Part shown: positions 17,401-24,850 of the stretch, piece by piece
Numbering within the stretch: the first letter of the stretch is position 1
Layout: each line of letters opens with the position of its first letter
Assembly (NCBI GenBank): GCA_035634055.1
Contig: DASQDR010000136.1
Coordinates: forward strand, 1-37,461
DNA length: 37,461 bases
Direction of reading: 5' to 3'
DNA from: JAICTV01 sp035634055
GTDB taxonomy: Bacteria > Planctomycetota > Phycisphaerae > Tepidisphaerales > Tepidisphaeraceae
Program-made: the position numbers and the translations under genes
Notes under the pieces: generated by a model
What the model was told of the DNA's origin: nothing
What the model saw: only the letters and a program-made list of their open reading frames with translations
Database searches by the model: none

Positions 17401-18712
17401 CCCAGTCGCGGTACGGCCAGATGACGCGCGGGTTGTCCTTCTCGTAGCCGTTGGTGTCGGCGTAGCGCGCCAGGTCGAGCCAGTGCCGGCCCCAGCGCTC
17501 GCCGTAGTGCGGGCTGGCGAGCAGGCGGCTGACCAGGTTGTCATAGGCGTGCGGATCGGGGTCGGCGACGAACGCGTCCACCTCGTCCGGCGACGGCGGC
17601 AGGCCGGTCAGGTCGAGGCTGAGCCGGCGGATCAGCGTGGTGCGGTCCGCCTCGGGCGAGGGTTCCAGCCCCTCCTTCTCCAGGCGGGCCAGCACGAAGC
17701 GGTCGATCGGGTTGCGGCACCAGTTGGCATCGGCAACGGGCGGCGGCTCCGGGGCGGTCGGCTTCACGTACGCCCAGTGAATCTTCTGCTCGGCCGACGC
17801 GATCGTCTTCGCCTCCGGCCAATACGCGCCGCCGTCGATCCATGCGCGCAGGATCTTCACCTGCGCATCGGTGAGCGCGTCGCGCTGCATGGGCATCTTC
17901 TTCTTGCCGTCCTGCGCCAGCACGTGTTTGATGATCAGGCTGTCGCCGCTGTTGCCGGGAAGGACGGCCGGCCCGTTCGCGCCGCCCTTGAGGGTGACGT
18001 CGCGCGTGTCGAGGCGCAGGTTGCCGCGGTGCTTGGCGGGGCCGTGACAGTCGAGGCAGGCGTGGCGGAGGATCGGCTCGACGTCGCGCGCAAACAAGAC
18101 CTGCCCGTCGGAGGGAAACGCGACGGGCATGACCGGCGCTTGCGCCGCGGCCCCGCCGCCGCCGGTCGCTTGTCTCGCCGCGGTCATCGCGACCTGGCTC
18201 TGCGCGCGGCCCGGGAGGAGCAGTTCGGTGAGGTAGCCATCACCGTGCGTGAGCGTGCCGCCGTAGTGCCCCGCCGCGCCGACGAGCACCGCACTGGCGA
18301 TCGCGCCCGCCCGGAAAGCGTGGAGCCCGGCGCGCGGGCGCCGGCGGCAGACCGCCAGCGACGCCAGCGCCGCGCCCGCCGCCGCGGCCGAGCCGACGCC
18401 GAGCCACTGGTGTGCCCAGAGCGTCGCGCCGCTCTCGGCGCCGAAGCCGGTGAAGCCTTTGTGGATCCACCCCAGCGCCGATGAGAGCGCCGCAAAGAAC
18501 CCGCCGACGATCAGGCAGCCGATCGTCGCGGCCGACGGTTGCTGCGACCGCCGCAGCGCCCGCCACGTTTCGACCGCGCCGGCGACGAGCAGCAGAGCGA
18601 TCGGAAAATGAACCACCGCGACGTGGAACCGACCGAGGCCCTGCAGCCACGCGCTGGAGGCGGCGGCGGCGCCTGCGAGAATGACGGCGGCGGCGGCGAG
18701 CGCAAAAATCAT
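14426..18712 (-). CDS. Membrane-anchored PSCyt1-DUF1549-DUF1553 protein
   Basis: A 1,428-residue protein. Residues 1-170 hold several hydrophobic segments resembling a DUF2231-like membrane domain (FHVAVVHFPIALLLVAGAVE). At about 205-300 lies a planctomycete cytochrome C domain with a CLDCH haem site and MPM as possible axial ligand. At about 330-540 is DUF1549/PSCyt2 (DRFVLARLEKEGL, YGERWGRHWLDLARYADTNG), with a second CxxCH (CAQCH, about 516). At about 1130-1400 is DUF1553/PSD1 (LTARVVMNRTWSLYFGRG). Between the last two is a duplicated insert: EALTDPSLPRAGPGQNQNG (about 637) is echoed by EALPHPELPQGGPGRDPNG (about 854). Most relatives lack the N-terminal membrane block, so this copy is long. 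It lies upstream of and overlaps the RBS of the DUF1501 gene. A GAGGA is about 11 bases before the ATG. The predicted location is the cytoplasmic membrane facing outwards, and the function is unproven. Confidence 0.92.
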   Translation of the reverse strand: MIFALAAAAVILAGAAAASSAWLQGLGRFHVAVVHFPIALLLVAGAVETWRALRRSQQPSAATIGCLIVGGFFAALSSALGWIHKGFTGFGAESGATLWAHQWLGVGSAAAAGAALASLAVCRRRPRAGLHAFRAGAIASAVLVGAAGHYGGTLTHGDGYLTELLLPGRAQSQVAMTAARQATGGGGAAAQAPVMPVAFPSDGQVLFARDVEPILRHACLDCHGPAKHRGNLRLDTRDVTLKGGANGPAVLPGNSGDSLIIKHVLAQDGKKKMPMQRDALTDAQVKILRAWIDGGAYWPEAKTIASAEQKIHWAYVKPTAPEPPPVADANWCRNPIDRFVLARLEKEGLEPSPEADRTTLIRRLSLDLTGLPPSPDEVDAFVADPDPHAYDNLVSRLLASPHYGERWGRHWLDLARYADTNGYEKDNPRVIWPYRDWVINALNRDMTFDQFVIAQLAGDMLPGASDEDKIATGFHRNTMFNEEGGIDVEEFRYKAVVDRVQTTGTALLGLTLHCAQCHNHKYDDISHEEYFRFFAFFNNADEPQIDVPDPTIAEQRRQAQEKIDALTRALASKFPAQDESIKWEVLSPDAFATAQDGRLVLQPDGALLATGPSPETDTYTIETDVNLDGVTAFRLEALTDPSLPRAGPGQNQNGNFVLSQFKVEQRDIPTDDDDAPPGPAARIKIDRAEADYNQPDFDVSKAIDDSFAKGWAVGGGGPGETNKARAATFFTPEKLAGRKTLVVTLKQLYKNHTLGKFRLSVGRPAAPPSTRPTPEVREKFLVKKLDEWERSVAAKSAHWTILDPSRYTRRHDATITELPDKSLLFTGDNFYREQYELEFDTDARDITALRIEALPHPELPQGGPGRDPNGGFLLSELTGVAVARNPAAPSTRPATTTRVLLASTAADASAPAAGSPALPAATQATTQPIEFAAASADVASDSVARAIDGKADAHWTVPGGAEPRTAVFKLKQPVGFAGGTTLKLSILQNQFSEISIGRLRLSVSSDPNAGAASGLPDAVERIVLTPKEKRTPEQSARLREHFLSVTPLLAGPRQEIAALRTGLAKYTSTLAMRERAKPRVTRIYHRGEFVQPTDHIIRQPGVPAVLPPLPANQPANRLTLARWIVGDENPLTARVVMNRTWSLYFGRGIVNSVEDFGIMGEAPSHPQLLDYLATEFRRQHGSMKAMHRLIVTSATYRQSSRVAPEMQQRDPQNVLYARGPRLRVEAEVVRDIALAASGLLSPRVGGPSVFPPQPPGISELSYGPLKWVESAGADRYRRGMYTFLKRTAMYPMETTFDGPTAEVTCARRPRSNTPLQALITLNDEVFVEAAQALARRLMESGPAGAADRASHVFRLCVARRPDETELRAILGFYEKQLARFRDESLDPAAVALRDPAQSPPAGMDVAELAAWTTVARSILNLDETITKE

Positions 18713-19147
18713 GCGCGATCGGTTCCTCGTGCGATGTCTCGGGTCCCCTCCCTACCTACCACGACGCGCCCGTGCCGTTGGATCGCGAGGGCGGGCAAAA
18801 AAGCATCACCGTGGAGGGTGCGGGCAGGGCAGGTGGGGAAGCGCGGCGGGGGCCGTTGCGGGAGGTGCATCACAAGAGGTCGCCGCAGCGCGACTTCTTT
18901 GCGGCGTCGCTACCTGCTGCGGCGCGTCGCGACGGGTCGGGATCGCTGCTCGCGCTCCGCTCGTTGTCGTAGCCGTTGGCGTACGCCCGCCGTCTACTTC
19001 ACCGGCGAGCGCGCGCTTCTTTCCCGACCCGGATCAGAGGTTGCGGATCGTCTTGCTATCGCGGTCGCGACGAGCTGCCGCGGCACTATTTCGGGGAGTG
19101 AAGCTGCGCGCGGGGAAAGTGCGGGCACCAAGCCGAGGCTCCGACGA
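18713..19147. other. Intergenic, no gene recognised
   Basis: About 435 bases between the stop of the beta-helix gene (19148) and the start of the PSCyt gene (18712), both on minus. Short open frames exist on plus, but none resembles a protein family or has an RBS. I see no T-tract hairpin behind the beta-helix gene. A minus-strand T6 run near 18796 could belong to the promoter region of the PSCyt gene, but I cannot assign boxes. Confidence 0.4.
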
Positions 19148-20968
19148 TCACAACCGCTTCTCGCCGAAGTTCCGCCCCGCGAGCACGGAGCCGGATGCGA
19201 GCGTCACGATGTGGTAGCCGAGGGTCGGCGTCGTCAGCCGGTAGTTCGCCTGCGGGACGACGCGGACGCGGTGCGTGCCGACGGCCAGGCCGATGAGGGC
19301 GTACTTCCCGGAGGCGTCGGTGATCGTGCGCGTCTCGCCGGCGTCGAGCGTCCCGTCGTTGTCCTTGTCGACGTAAACCGTCCAGTTCGACAGCCCGCTC
19401 TCCAGCGCGTCGAAGGCGGCGTCCTTGTCGGCGTCCATGAAGACGGTGCCTGAGACGATCGGGGTCGTGCTGACCCCAAAGTTGCGCGTCGCCGTTTGCC
19501 CGCCCGTTACGGTGAGAGATGCCGATGCGGGCGTGCTGACGCGCCAGCCGGCGTTGGAGAGGATGCGCACGACGTACTTCCCCGGCTTGAGCGCGGAGAA
19601 CTGGTATCGGCCGGTCGAGGTGGACTTGCTCGTCGGCTCGGTCGAGTCGCGGATGGCGTCGTTGTCGGAGTCGATGAAGACGGTGAACCCGCCCTGCCCG
19701 CCGTCGGTGGCGTCGCGGGCGCCGTCGCCGTCGGCGTCCTTGAAGACGGTGCCGGCGATGTTGCCGGTGGCGGCGGGGGCGGGGTAGCGCTTGGCGCGCC
19801 ACGCCGCCGCCTCCGCCAACTCGGTGGCGCGCGTGATCGTGCCGGGATAGTGCACGTTGTTGAGCAGCGTGCCGGGGTGCGGGCTCCACCAGTCGTTCCG
19901 CCCCGCGCCCTTCACCCAGCCGGCGGTGTTGTCGCGCGCGGTGTTGCTGTGGAAGCGCGTCGCCCCCTTGTCGTACGAGTCCCACACAAATATGCCGACG
20001 TTCTGCCCGAGGATCGCGCGCCCGTCGGGCAGCTTGCCGCTGGAGACGACGCGGTTGAGGTAAATCTCGGTATCGTGCCCGGCCGACGTGGCGATGCCGT
20101 AATTCGTCGTGGAGACGACCGTGTTCCCGAATGCCTTCACGAAGGCCGGGTCGCCGTTGGCGGTCGTGCCGAACCCGTCGCCGACCATGATGCCGCCGCC
20201 GGCGTAGCTCCAGTCGTACTTCCAGTTGCCGGCGGTGTAGTTCCCCTGCCACGGGCGGAGCGTGTAGCCGCCTTCGATGTAGTTGTCGTGGATGCGGATC
20301 GGGCTGGCCGCGGTGCCGCTGGACTTGTAGATGCTGATGTTGTCCTCGACGCGGCTCTTGCCCACTTCGTTGACCACTTCGTTCCAGGCGATCTCGATGC
20401 CGGGAACGAAGGGCACCTTATCGAGCTGGAGGAACTGCGCGTACGCAAATCCGTGCTCCACCTTTGCGGTGGTGGTGTGCGTGCGCGTGTTGAAGTCGAG
20501 CCACCCGCCGGTGCCGTTGCTCAGCCGGCCGTCGATGTTCCGGGCGCGGTTTCCGACGACGCGGATGGTGTCGCTGGCGGTGCGCCCGCCGTCGTAGCCG
20601 AGCAGGTGGATGCCGGCGGTGCCCTCGAGGTAGTTGTTCTCGATGCGGACGTTGTCGAACCCCTCGACCGCGATGAACCGTCCGACGCCCGCGCCGAGCA
20701 CATTGGGGTTCACGCCGTAGCCGGAGGTGTTGCGGACGGTGATGTCGGTGTGATCGACCGCGCTGGCAATGAGGTGGCCCTTGCCGCGCAGGACCGAGTT
20801 CTGGATGACGACCGGCTCGGCGGTCTTGACGACGATGACCGGGTCGCGGTCGGCCAGGTTGCTCCAGGTGCCGGAGTAGGTGCCGCCCTTGGTGATGACC
20901 AGCGCCGACGCCATCAGCCGGCGCGGCTCGAGCTTCTCGACGGTGACAATGGGATCTGACAACGACAT
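19148..20968 (-). CDS. LEPR-XLL beta-helix protein with two SdrD-B-like domains
   Basis: A 606-residue protein from the ATG at 20968 (MSLSDPIVTV). The frame is open further upstream, but that part overlaps the SDR gene antisense and has no protein-like character. Residues 13-22 are LEPRRLMASA, a good LEPR-XLL signature, implying export. Residues about 25-390 look like a right-handed parallel beta-helix of the kind that binds or cleaves polysaccharide: short repeated turns such as VVIQNSVLRGKG, VRIENNYLEGTAGIHLL and IRIHDNYIEGGY. From about 400 come two SdrD-B-like domains (AGTVFKDADGDGARD and SGTVFMDADKDAAFD) with Asp-rich calcium-type loops, ending in RNFGEKRL. The function is probably an extracellular carbohydrate-associated protein. 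I cannot identify catalytic residues. There is no strong SD; an in-frame GTG 18 bases upstream is possible. Confidence 0.85.
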   Translation of the reverse strand: MSLSDPIVTVEKLEPRRLMASALVITKGGTYSGTWSNLADRDPVIVVKTAEPVVIQNSVLRGKGHLIASAVDHTDITVRNTSGYGVNPNVLGAGVGRFIAVEGFDNVRIENNYLEGTAGIHLLGYDGGRTASDTIRVVGNRARNIDGRLSNGTGGWLDFNTRTHTTTAKVEHGFAYAQFLQLDKVPFVPGIEIAWNEVVNEVGKSRVEDNISIYKSSGTAASPIRIHDNYIEGGYTLRPWQGNYTAGNWKYDWSYAGGGIMVGDGFGTTANGDPAFVKAFGNTVVSTTNYGIATSAGHDTEIYLNRVVSSGKLPDGRAILGQNVGIFVWDSYDKGATRFHSNTARDNTAGWVKGAGRNDWWSPHPGTLLNNVHYPGTITRATELAEAAAWRAKRYPAPAATGNIAGTVFKDADGDGARDATDGGQGGFTVFIDSDNDAIRDSTEPTSKSTSTGRYQFSALKPGKYVVRILSNAGWRVSTPASASLTVTGGQTATRNFGVSTTPIVSGTVFMDADKDAAFDALESGLSNWTVYVDKDNDGTLDAGETRTITDASGKYALIGLAVGTHRVRVVPQANYRLTTPTLGYHIVTLASGSVLAGRNFGEKRL

Positions 20969-21254
20969 GCGCGTGACGAGGCTCACGGTGCGCGGGACGG
21001 TGCGACTGCCCAACCGCGGGCCATGCCGAACCGCTCGCTCGCCCGCGCCACCGTTACAGCAAAACCAGTTGCCCGATGCGAGCGGAAACTTCCGGTCCTT
21101 GCGAAAATCCTGGCGCGAATGCCGTGCGGGTGGAAAAGCTGGGAAAGATGATCGGATCGTGCGCCAAGGGTAAGCGTGGGGGCGACACCGGCCGGGCGAC
21201 GTAGCGAGGCGCCAAGCGGTGGGGGGAGCGCGCAAGCCACGGCGCTGCGCGGCA

Positions 21255-22007
21255 TCACGTGACGGAGCGTCCTCCGTCCAGCCGGATGATCTGACCGTTG
21301 ATGTACGCGCCGCCGGTCGCGAGGAAATGGACAAGGTTGGCGACGTCCTGCGGCGTGCCGGCGCGGCCGAGGGGGACGCGCTTGAGGTACTTCTCCCGCT
21401 CCGCCTCGGGGTAATCGGGCGGCCACTCGACCACGCCGGGGGCGATGCCGTTAGCGGTGCATTCCGGCGCCAGCTCGCGCGCCAGCCCGACCGTGAGCGC
21501 GACCAGCGCCGCCTTGCTCGCGGCATAAGCCAGATACTGCGGCCAAGGCCGCTCGGCCAGCAGGTCCACCATGTTCACCACGTGCCCGCGCGCCGCGCGC
21601 AGCAGCGGCTCGAACCTCTGGCACAGCAGCAGCGGCGCCTCGAGGTGGATGGCGTTGAGCCGGCGGATCAGTTCCAGGTCCGTCTCGCGCAGCCGCGCGG
21701 GGAGGTACGCGCTGGCGCTGTTGACCAGCACGTCGAGCCGCCCGCCCGGGAAGTGGCGCGAGAATTCGTTGAAGATCGCGGCGACGCCGGCCGCGGGATC
21801 AAAGAGATCCGCGCGGATCGCCACCGCCCGCCGCCCGCGCTGGCGCAGTTGCCCCGCCAGCGCGTCCGCCTCGCCGCCGCTGGTGTTGTACGTGAAGGCG
21901 ACGTCGAACCCCTCGGCCGCGAGGCGCTCCACGATCGCCCGCCCGACCCGCTTCGCCCCGCCGGTCACCAAGGCAATCCGTGCACCGCTGCTGCTGCTGT
22001 CGGCCAT
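21255..22007 (-). CDS. SDR-family oxidoreductase, pteridine reductase-like
   Basis: A 250-residue short-chain dehydrogenase/reductase. The cofactor site is TGGAKRVG, with arginine in the place seen in NADPH-using pteridine reductases (PTR1/FolM type) rather than the usual TGxxxGxG. The central NSASAYLP matches the NNAS-type motif. The catalytic region reads NMVDLLAERPWPQYLAYAASK: Tyr and Lys of YxxxK are present, but Asp stands where classic SDRs have Ser, again as in PTR1-type enzymes. The C-terminus ITRLDGG-like block (GQIIRLDGGRSV) is typical. The likely reaction is NADPH-dependent reduction of dihydropterin or dihydrofolate, with general SDR activity as the alternative. I chose the ATG at 22007; an ATG at 22043 is also in frame. 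A TTGACG lies upstream, but no good -10 fits it. Confidence 0.88.
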   Translation of the reverse strand: MADSSSSGARIALVTGGAKRVGRAIVERLAAEGFDVAFTYNTSGGEADALAGQLRQRGRRAVAIRADLFDPAAGVAAIFNEFSRHFPGGRLDVLVNSASAYLPARLRETDLELIRRLNAIHLEAPLLLCQRFEPLLRAARGHVVNMVDLLAERPWPQYLAYAASKAALVALTVGLARELAPECTANGIAPGVVEWPPDYPEAEREKYLKRVPLGRAGTPQDVANLVHFLATGGAYINGQIIRLDGGRSVT

Positions 22008-22279
22008 GCCCCATACGTTGCGGCCAGCGCGAGGCGGCGTCAATCGGAAGAGCGCCGAACGGTGTCAGGATCACAATCACGAGCCGTTCGCACCCGAACG
22101 CGACTCTATAGAGATGAGCAACCCGCTGCTCTGCTTGGTGCCCCTTCGTGGCCCGGCTTCTGACAGGCGCGGCGGGAACGGGGGCAGGGCGCACATCCGG
22201 AACTGTTTCACATCCGGGGCGCCGTTGATGCGAAACTTCGGCGCGCGCGGGCGCTGTTGTCCTCAGCGGCAGTGCTGGC

Positions 22280-22819
22280 GTGAACGATTCTATTGGCATG
22301 AGGCCAAGTACCATGTGCGCGACCCGGAGCAACCGTAGGGACAACGAGGGCAGGAAGCTTGGCGCTGCCCGCACCGCCGGCCCCGCCCACGCGGGCAACG
22401 CCGACCGTGCCGCCCGCGGGCCCGATAAGAACGTCGCGTACCCCGCCCGCGCCGCCCGCCGCGCCGCGCTTCGCGTTGAGCCGGTCGATAGCTGGCACGT
22501 CGCCTGGTCAAAGGTGCTCAAGCTGATCGAGGCCACCGGCTCGGCCGACAAGCTGCAGATCGACGCCGACGGCTGGTTATCGGCCCGGCAGGTGCTGATG
22601 ATCGCCTTCGCCGGCGACGCGCCCGCCGCCCACGTCTGCTTCAGCGTCAGCCCCTCCCGGACCGGCTGCGTCCAGGCGCGCCTCGATACCTTCGGCATCG
22701 CCCCCAAGTTCTGCGGCCGGGGCATCGAATCCCAGCTCCACCGCGCCGCCAGCGAGCGCGCCCATGCGCTCGGCTGCGACAAGCGCATCGGCTTTGGGCT
22801 CGGCAGCGATTGGTGCTGA
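22280..22819 (+). CDS. Small GNAT-like protein
   Basis: A frame of 179 codons starting at a GTG at 22280; ATG codons at 22298 and 22313 are alternatives, and the first 60 or so residues are low-complexity and poorly conserved in character. The C-terminal half, from SWHVAWSKVLKLIEATG to the end, has the feel of a GNAT acetyltransferase: a beta strand (VQARLDTFGIAP) followed by KFCGRGIESQLHRAASERA, which fits the acetyl-CoA-binding R/Q-x-x-G-x-G/A motif and its helix, then LGCDKRIGF. The protein is short for a complete GNAT domain, so it may be a divergent or partial member. It points toward the tRNA-Leu gene and shares its terminator. The substrate is unknown. Confidence 0.5.
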   Translation: MNDSIGMRPSTMCATRSNRRDNEGRKLGAARTAGPAHAGNADRAARGPDKNVAYPARAARRAALRVEPVDSWHVAWSKVLKLIEATGSADKLQIDADGWLSARQVLMIAFAGDAPAAHVCFSVSPSRTGCVQARLDTFGIAPKFCGRGIESQLHRAASERAHALGCDKRIGFGLGSDWC

Positions 22820-22921
22820 GCGCCCGGTCGGCGGCGCGCCCGAAAGAGGACATCACACCTCGCGGGGGAATACTCGGATCGGCCGATGACACTCGCATTG
22901 ACCGCAAGAAATCCGCGCAAG

Positions 22922-22950
22922 AAAAACCCCCGATTTCTCGGGGGTTTTTT
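22922..22950. terminator. Bidirectional rho-independent terminator
   Basis: A perfect 7-bp stem, CCCCCGA-TTTC-TCGGGGG, is flanked by A5 on the left and T6 on the right, so it works in both directions. It lies just behind the minus-strand tRNA-Leu (ends at 22957) and behind the plus-strand small gene (ends at 22819). It is the clearest terminator in the window. Confidence 0.9.
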
Positions 22951-22956
22951 GCCAAT

Positions 22957-23038
22957 TGCGGCCGACTGGAGTCGAACCAGCACATCTTTCGATACTAGAA
23001 CCTGAATCTAGCGCGTCTGCCAATTCCGCCACGGCCGC
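22957..23038 (-). tRNA. tRNA-Leu (anticodon CAG)
   Basis: Folding by eye gives a full cloverleaf of 82 bases. The acceptor stem is GCGGCCG paired with CGGCCGC, with discriminator A. The anticodon arm is CUAGA-UUCAGGU-UCUAG, giving anticodon CAG, which reads CUG. There is a short class II variable arm (AUC-GAAA-GAU), and the T arm has UUCGACU in its loop. The 3' CCA is not encoded and must be added. A promoter and a terminator flank the gene, so it is a single-gene transcription unit. Confidence 0.96.
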
Positions 23039-23056
23039 GGCTGGTGTTGGGTCTAG

Positions 23057-23084
23057 ATAGTAGGTACGCGGCGCAGCGTGTCAA
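23057..23084 (-). promoter_or_regulatory. Promoter of tRNA-Leu
   Basis: A perfect -35 TTGACA (23079-23084) and a -10 TACTAT (23057-23062) are separated by 16 bases. This predicts a start about 10-12 bases before the mature 5' end of the tRNA. Confidence 0.75.
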
Positions 23085-23121
23085 GGATCGCGCGGGGCGC
23101 GCGTCAGGCTTGGATCTCGCG

Positions 23122-24072
23122 TCAGTTCTTGAGCTTGTCCAGCACCGCCGCGCTGACCGGGAAGGCGGTGCCGTGGCGGGTGCCCTTGGGGAAGCGGATT
23201 TCCTTTGTCGCGTCGGTCCAGCGTTTCATGTCCGGCGAGCGCATGGCGCCGTAGGCGTGCTTGGTGTACAGGTCGAAGTAGCAGAGGAACTCGCCGCCGA
23301 CCTTCAGCACGGTCGGGCCCTCCACCCAGTCGGGAGTGAACGGCTCGGAGATGTCGCCGAACGGGCCCTCAAGCTTGTCGCTGACGGCGACGCGCAGGTG
23401 CTTCTTCACCGGCGTCTTGGTCTCGTCCTTGAAGACCAGGTAGTACCGCCCGGCCTCGTGGAGCATGGTCGTGTCGATCACGTTGAAGCCGGGGTCGAAG
23501 AACAGCTTGGTGGGCGTGAAGGTCTTGAAGTCGCGCGTGGTGGTGCTGTAGATGCGGTGGTCGTAGCCGCCGTCGCCGCCCTTGGAGGTGCTGGGGAAGC
23601 GGCCGGGGATGGTGGTGGCCCAGAAGATCAGGTACTGCTGCGTGGCCGGGTCGTAGACCAGCTCGGGCGCCCAGCAGTTCTTGGCGGACGGCTCGTGGCC
23701 CATCACGGGGATCGCGCGCTGCTCGGACCAGGTGATGAGGTCCTTGGAACTGGCGTAGCCGATGTCGCGGCCCTTCCAGCCGGTGGTCCAGACCATGTGG
23801 AACTGCCCGTCGGGGCCCTGGAGGATGCACGGGTCGCGCATGAGCTTTTCGGAGCCCACGGTGGGCTTGAGATAGCTCTTGTCACCGTTGAGCGCGGTCC
23901 ACTTCAGCCCGTCGGTGCTGTAGGCGAGGTGCAACCCGTCCTCGCCGTTGCCGCGGAAGGAGCTGAAGAGGTACGCCTCGTCGCCGGCGGACCTGGTGGT
24001 CGGCCCGGCGGCGGGGGCGGTCGTGGCGAAGATGAGCAGGGCGCCGAAGGCGCAGGCGATGGCGGTGTTCAT
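23122..24072 (-). CDS. Secreted glycoside hydrolase family 43-like protein
   Basis: A 316-residue protein with an N-terminal signal peptide (hydrophobic core about residues 4-18, followed by small residues around 19-22). The rest is a five-bladed beta-propeller pattern typical of GH43-like arabinofuranosidases and xylosidases: AYSTDGLKWTAL, then RDP at 79-81, FHMVWTTGW, NCWAPELVYD at 132-141, and EGPTVLK at 251-257, whose Glu would be the general acid in GH43. I did not assign the general base with certainty. The likely role is trimming plant-derived or other polysaccharide outside the cytoplasm. It begins 32 bases after the lipoprotein gene stop and is probably cotranscribed with it. No clear SD precedes the ATG. 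Confidence 0.85.
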   Translation of the reverse strand: MNTAIACAFGALLIFATTAPAAGPTTRSAGDEAYLFSSFRGNGEDGLHLAYSTDGLKWTALNGDKSYLKPTVGSEKLMRDPCILQGPDGQFHMVWTTGWKGRDIGYASSKDLITWSEQRAIPVMGHEPSAKNCWAPELVYDPATQQYLIFWATTIPGRFPSTSKGGDGGYDHRIYSTTTRDFKTFTPTKLFFDPGFNVIDTTMLHEAGRYYLVFKDETKTPVKKHLRVAVSDKLEGPFGDISEPFTPDWVEGPTVLKVGGEFLCYFDLYTKHAYGAMRSPDMKRWTDATKEIRFPKGTRHGTAFPVSAAVLDKLKN

Positions 24073-24104
24073 TGCCCGCTAGTGTACCGTCCGGGCCGCC
24101 CGCG

Positions 24105-24698
24105 TCAGCGCGTCCACTTCCACGTGGCCCGGACGTGCTCCAGCGCGGCGAGGACATCCGTTTGCTCCGGCCCGGCGGCGCCGAGCATGTAGGCCTGGTT
24201 GTTGCGGTAGGCGATCAGCACGCCACGCGGCTTGGTCAGGTCGGTGCTGCCGGCGGTGACGCGGACGCAGGGTTGGCCGTCGAGCTCCAACGTGGCGGGG
24301 TCGACGCGCCCATCGACGCCGCCGGCCAACCCCTGCGCCATCGCCTGAGGCGTGGGGAAGGCGGGGCCGGCCACGTCCACCTTGATCAGTCCCTTGGCCT
24401 GGTCCCAGCGCGGCGCGCCGAGCAGGATCATCGCCTTGGTCTTGGCGCGGTCCGGGTCGACGCGCAGCCAGCCGGGCGGGAGCTCGAAGGAAAACTCGTC
24501 AAACTGCTGCCGCCCGGTTTGCGGGGCGGCCGCGGCGGGGCCGGCCCCGGCGGGTGCGGTGGCGACGGGCTGAGTCACCGGCGCGGCCGGCGAGTTCGTC
24601 GGCTTCGACGGCGCGGGGCCGGGGTTTTCGCGCTCGCAACCGGTGACGGCGACCGCGGCGCAGGCGAGGATCGAGCAGGCGATGAGAAGACGCGGCAT
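24105..24698 (-). CDS. Lipoprotein of unknown function, PsbP/Mog1-like pattern
   Basis: A 197-residue protein with a lipoprotein signal: a hydrophobic stretch, then lipobox VTGC with C21 as the lipidated residue. A Pro/Ala/Thr-rich linker follows (about 25-65). The folded part starts FSFELPPGWLRVDPDRAKTK and ends VRATWKWTR. The 'F.LPPGW' start with alternating strands recalls the PsbP/Mog1-like fold, but I do not recognise the family. It is transcribed away from smpB (152 bases between starts) and toward the GH43 gene, so the two may share a transcript. A TTGACG with a weak 17-base-spaced TCTGCT lies upstream. Confidence 0.8.
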   Translation of the reverse strand: MPRLLIACSILACAAVAVTGCERENPGPAPSKPTNSPAAPVTQPVATAPAGAGPAAAAPQTGRQQFDEFSFELPPGWLRVDPDRAKTKAMILLGAPRWDQAKGLIKVDVAGPAFPTPQAMAQGLAGGVDGRVDPATLELDGQPCVRVTAGSTDLTKPRGVLIAYRNNQAYMLGAAGPEQTDVLAALEHVRATWKWTR

Positions 24699-24836
24699 AA
24701 GGCGCGTAGCAGACAGCGGGGCGGCGGGCCCGTCAACTGCTCCGCGTGTGCTCCGCGTGCCCGCCCGTCGCCGGACCGCGCGTGGCCGATGGTCGCGACG
24801 GGGGATCGGCGCGTGGTCGCGCGCGCCGCCGTCGCG

Positions 24837-24842
24837 TAGAAT
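24837..24842 (+). promoter_or_regulatory. Candidate -10 box of smpB
   Basis: TAGAAT lies 8 bases before the GTG start codon. No good -35 is seen at 16-18 bases upstream. If real, transcription would begin at or next to the start codon. Confidence 0.4.
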
Positions 24843-24850
24843 CGCCGGCC

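Noticed and set aside
13119..18484. Long plus-strand open frames opposite the DUF1501 and PSCyt genes (such as 13119-14267, 15152-16876 and 17132-18484)
   Set aside because: They have no domain character and no RBS, and are explained by GC-rich third codon positions of the well-supported minus-strand genes.
21000..21526. Upstream extension of the beta-helix protein frame to 21526
   Set aside because: The extension overlaps the SDR gene in another frame and is low-complexity. The LEPR-XLL signature is expected close to the true N-terminus, which fits the ATG at 20968.
22810..22998. Small plus-strand frame ending in ESNQHIFRY
   Set aside because: It runs through the terminator and the antisense of tRNA-Leu, a common false protein call.
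24699..24850. tmRNA gene (ssrA) beside smpB
   Set aside because: The 152-base gap is too short and shows no tRNA-like ends. No tmRNA was seen elsewhere in the window.
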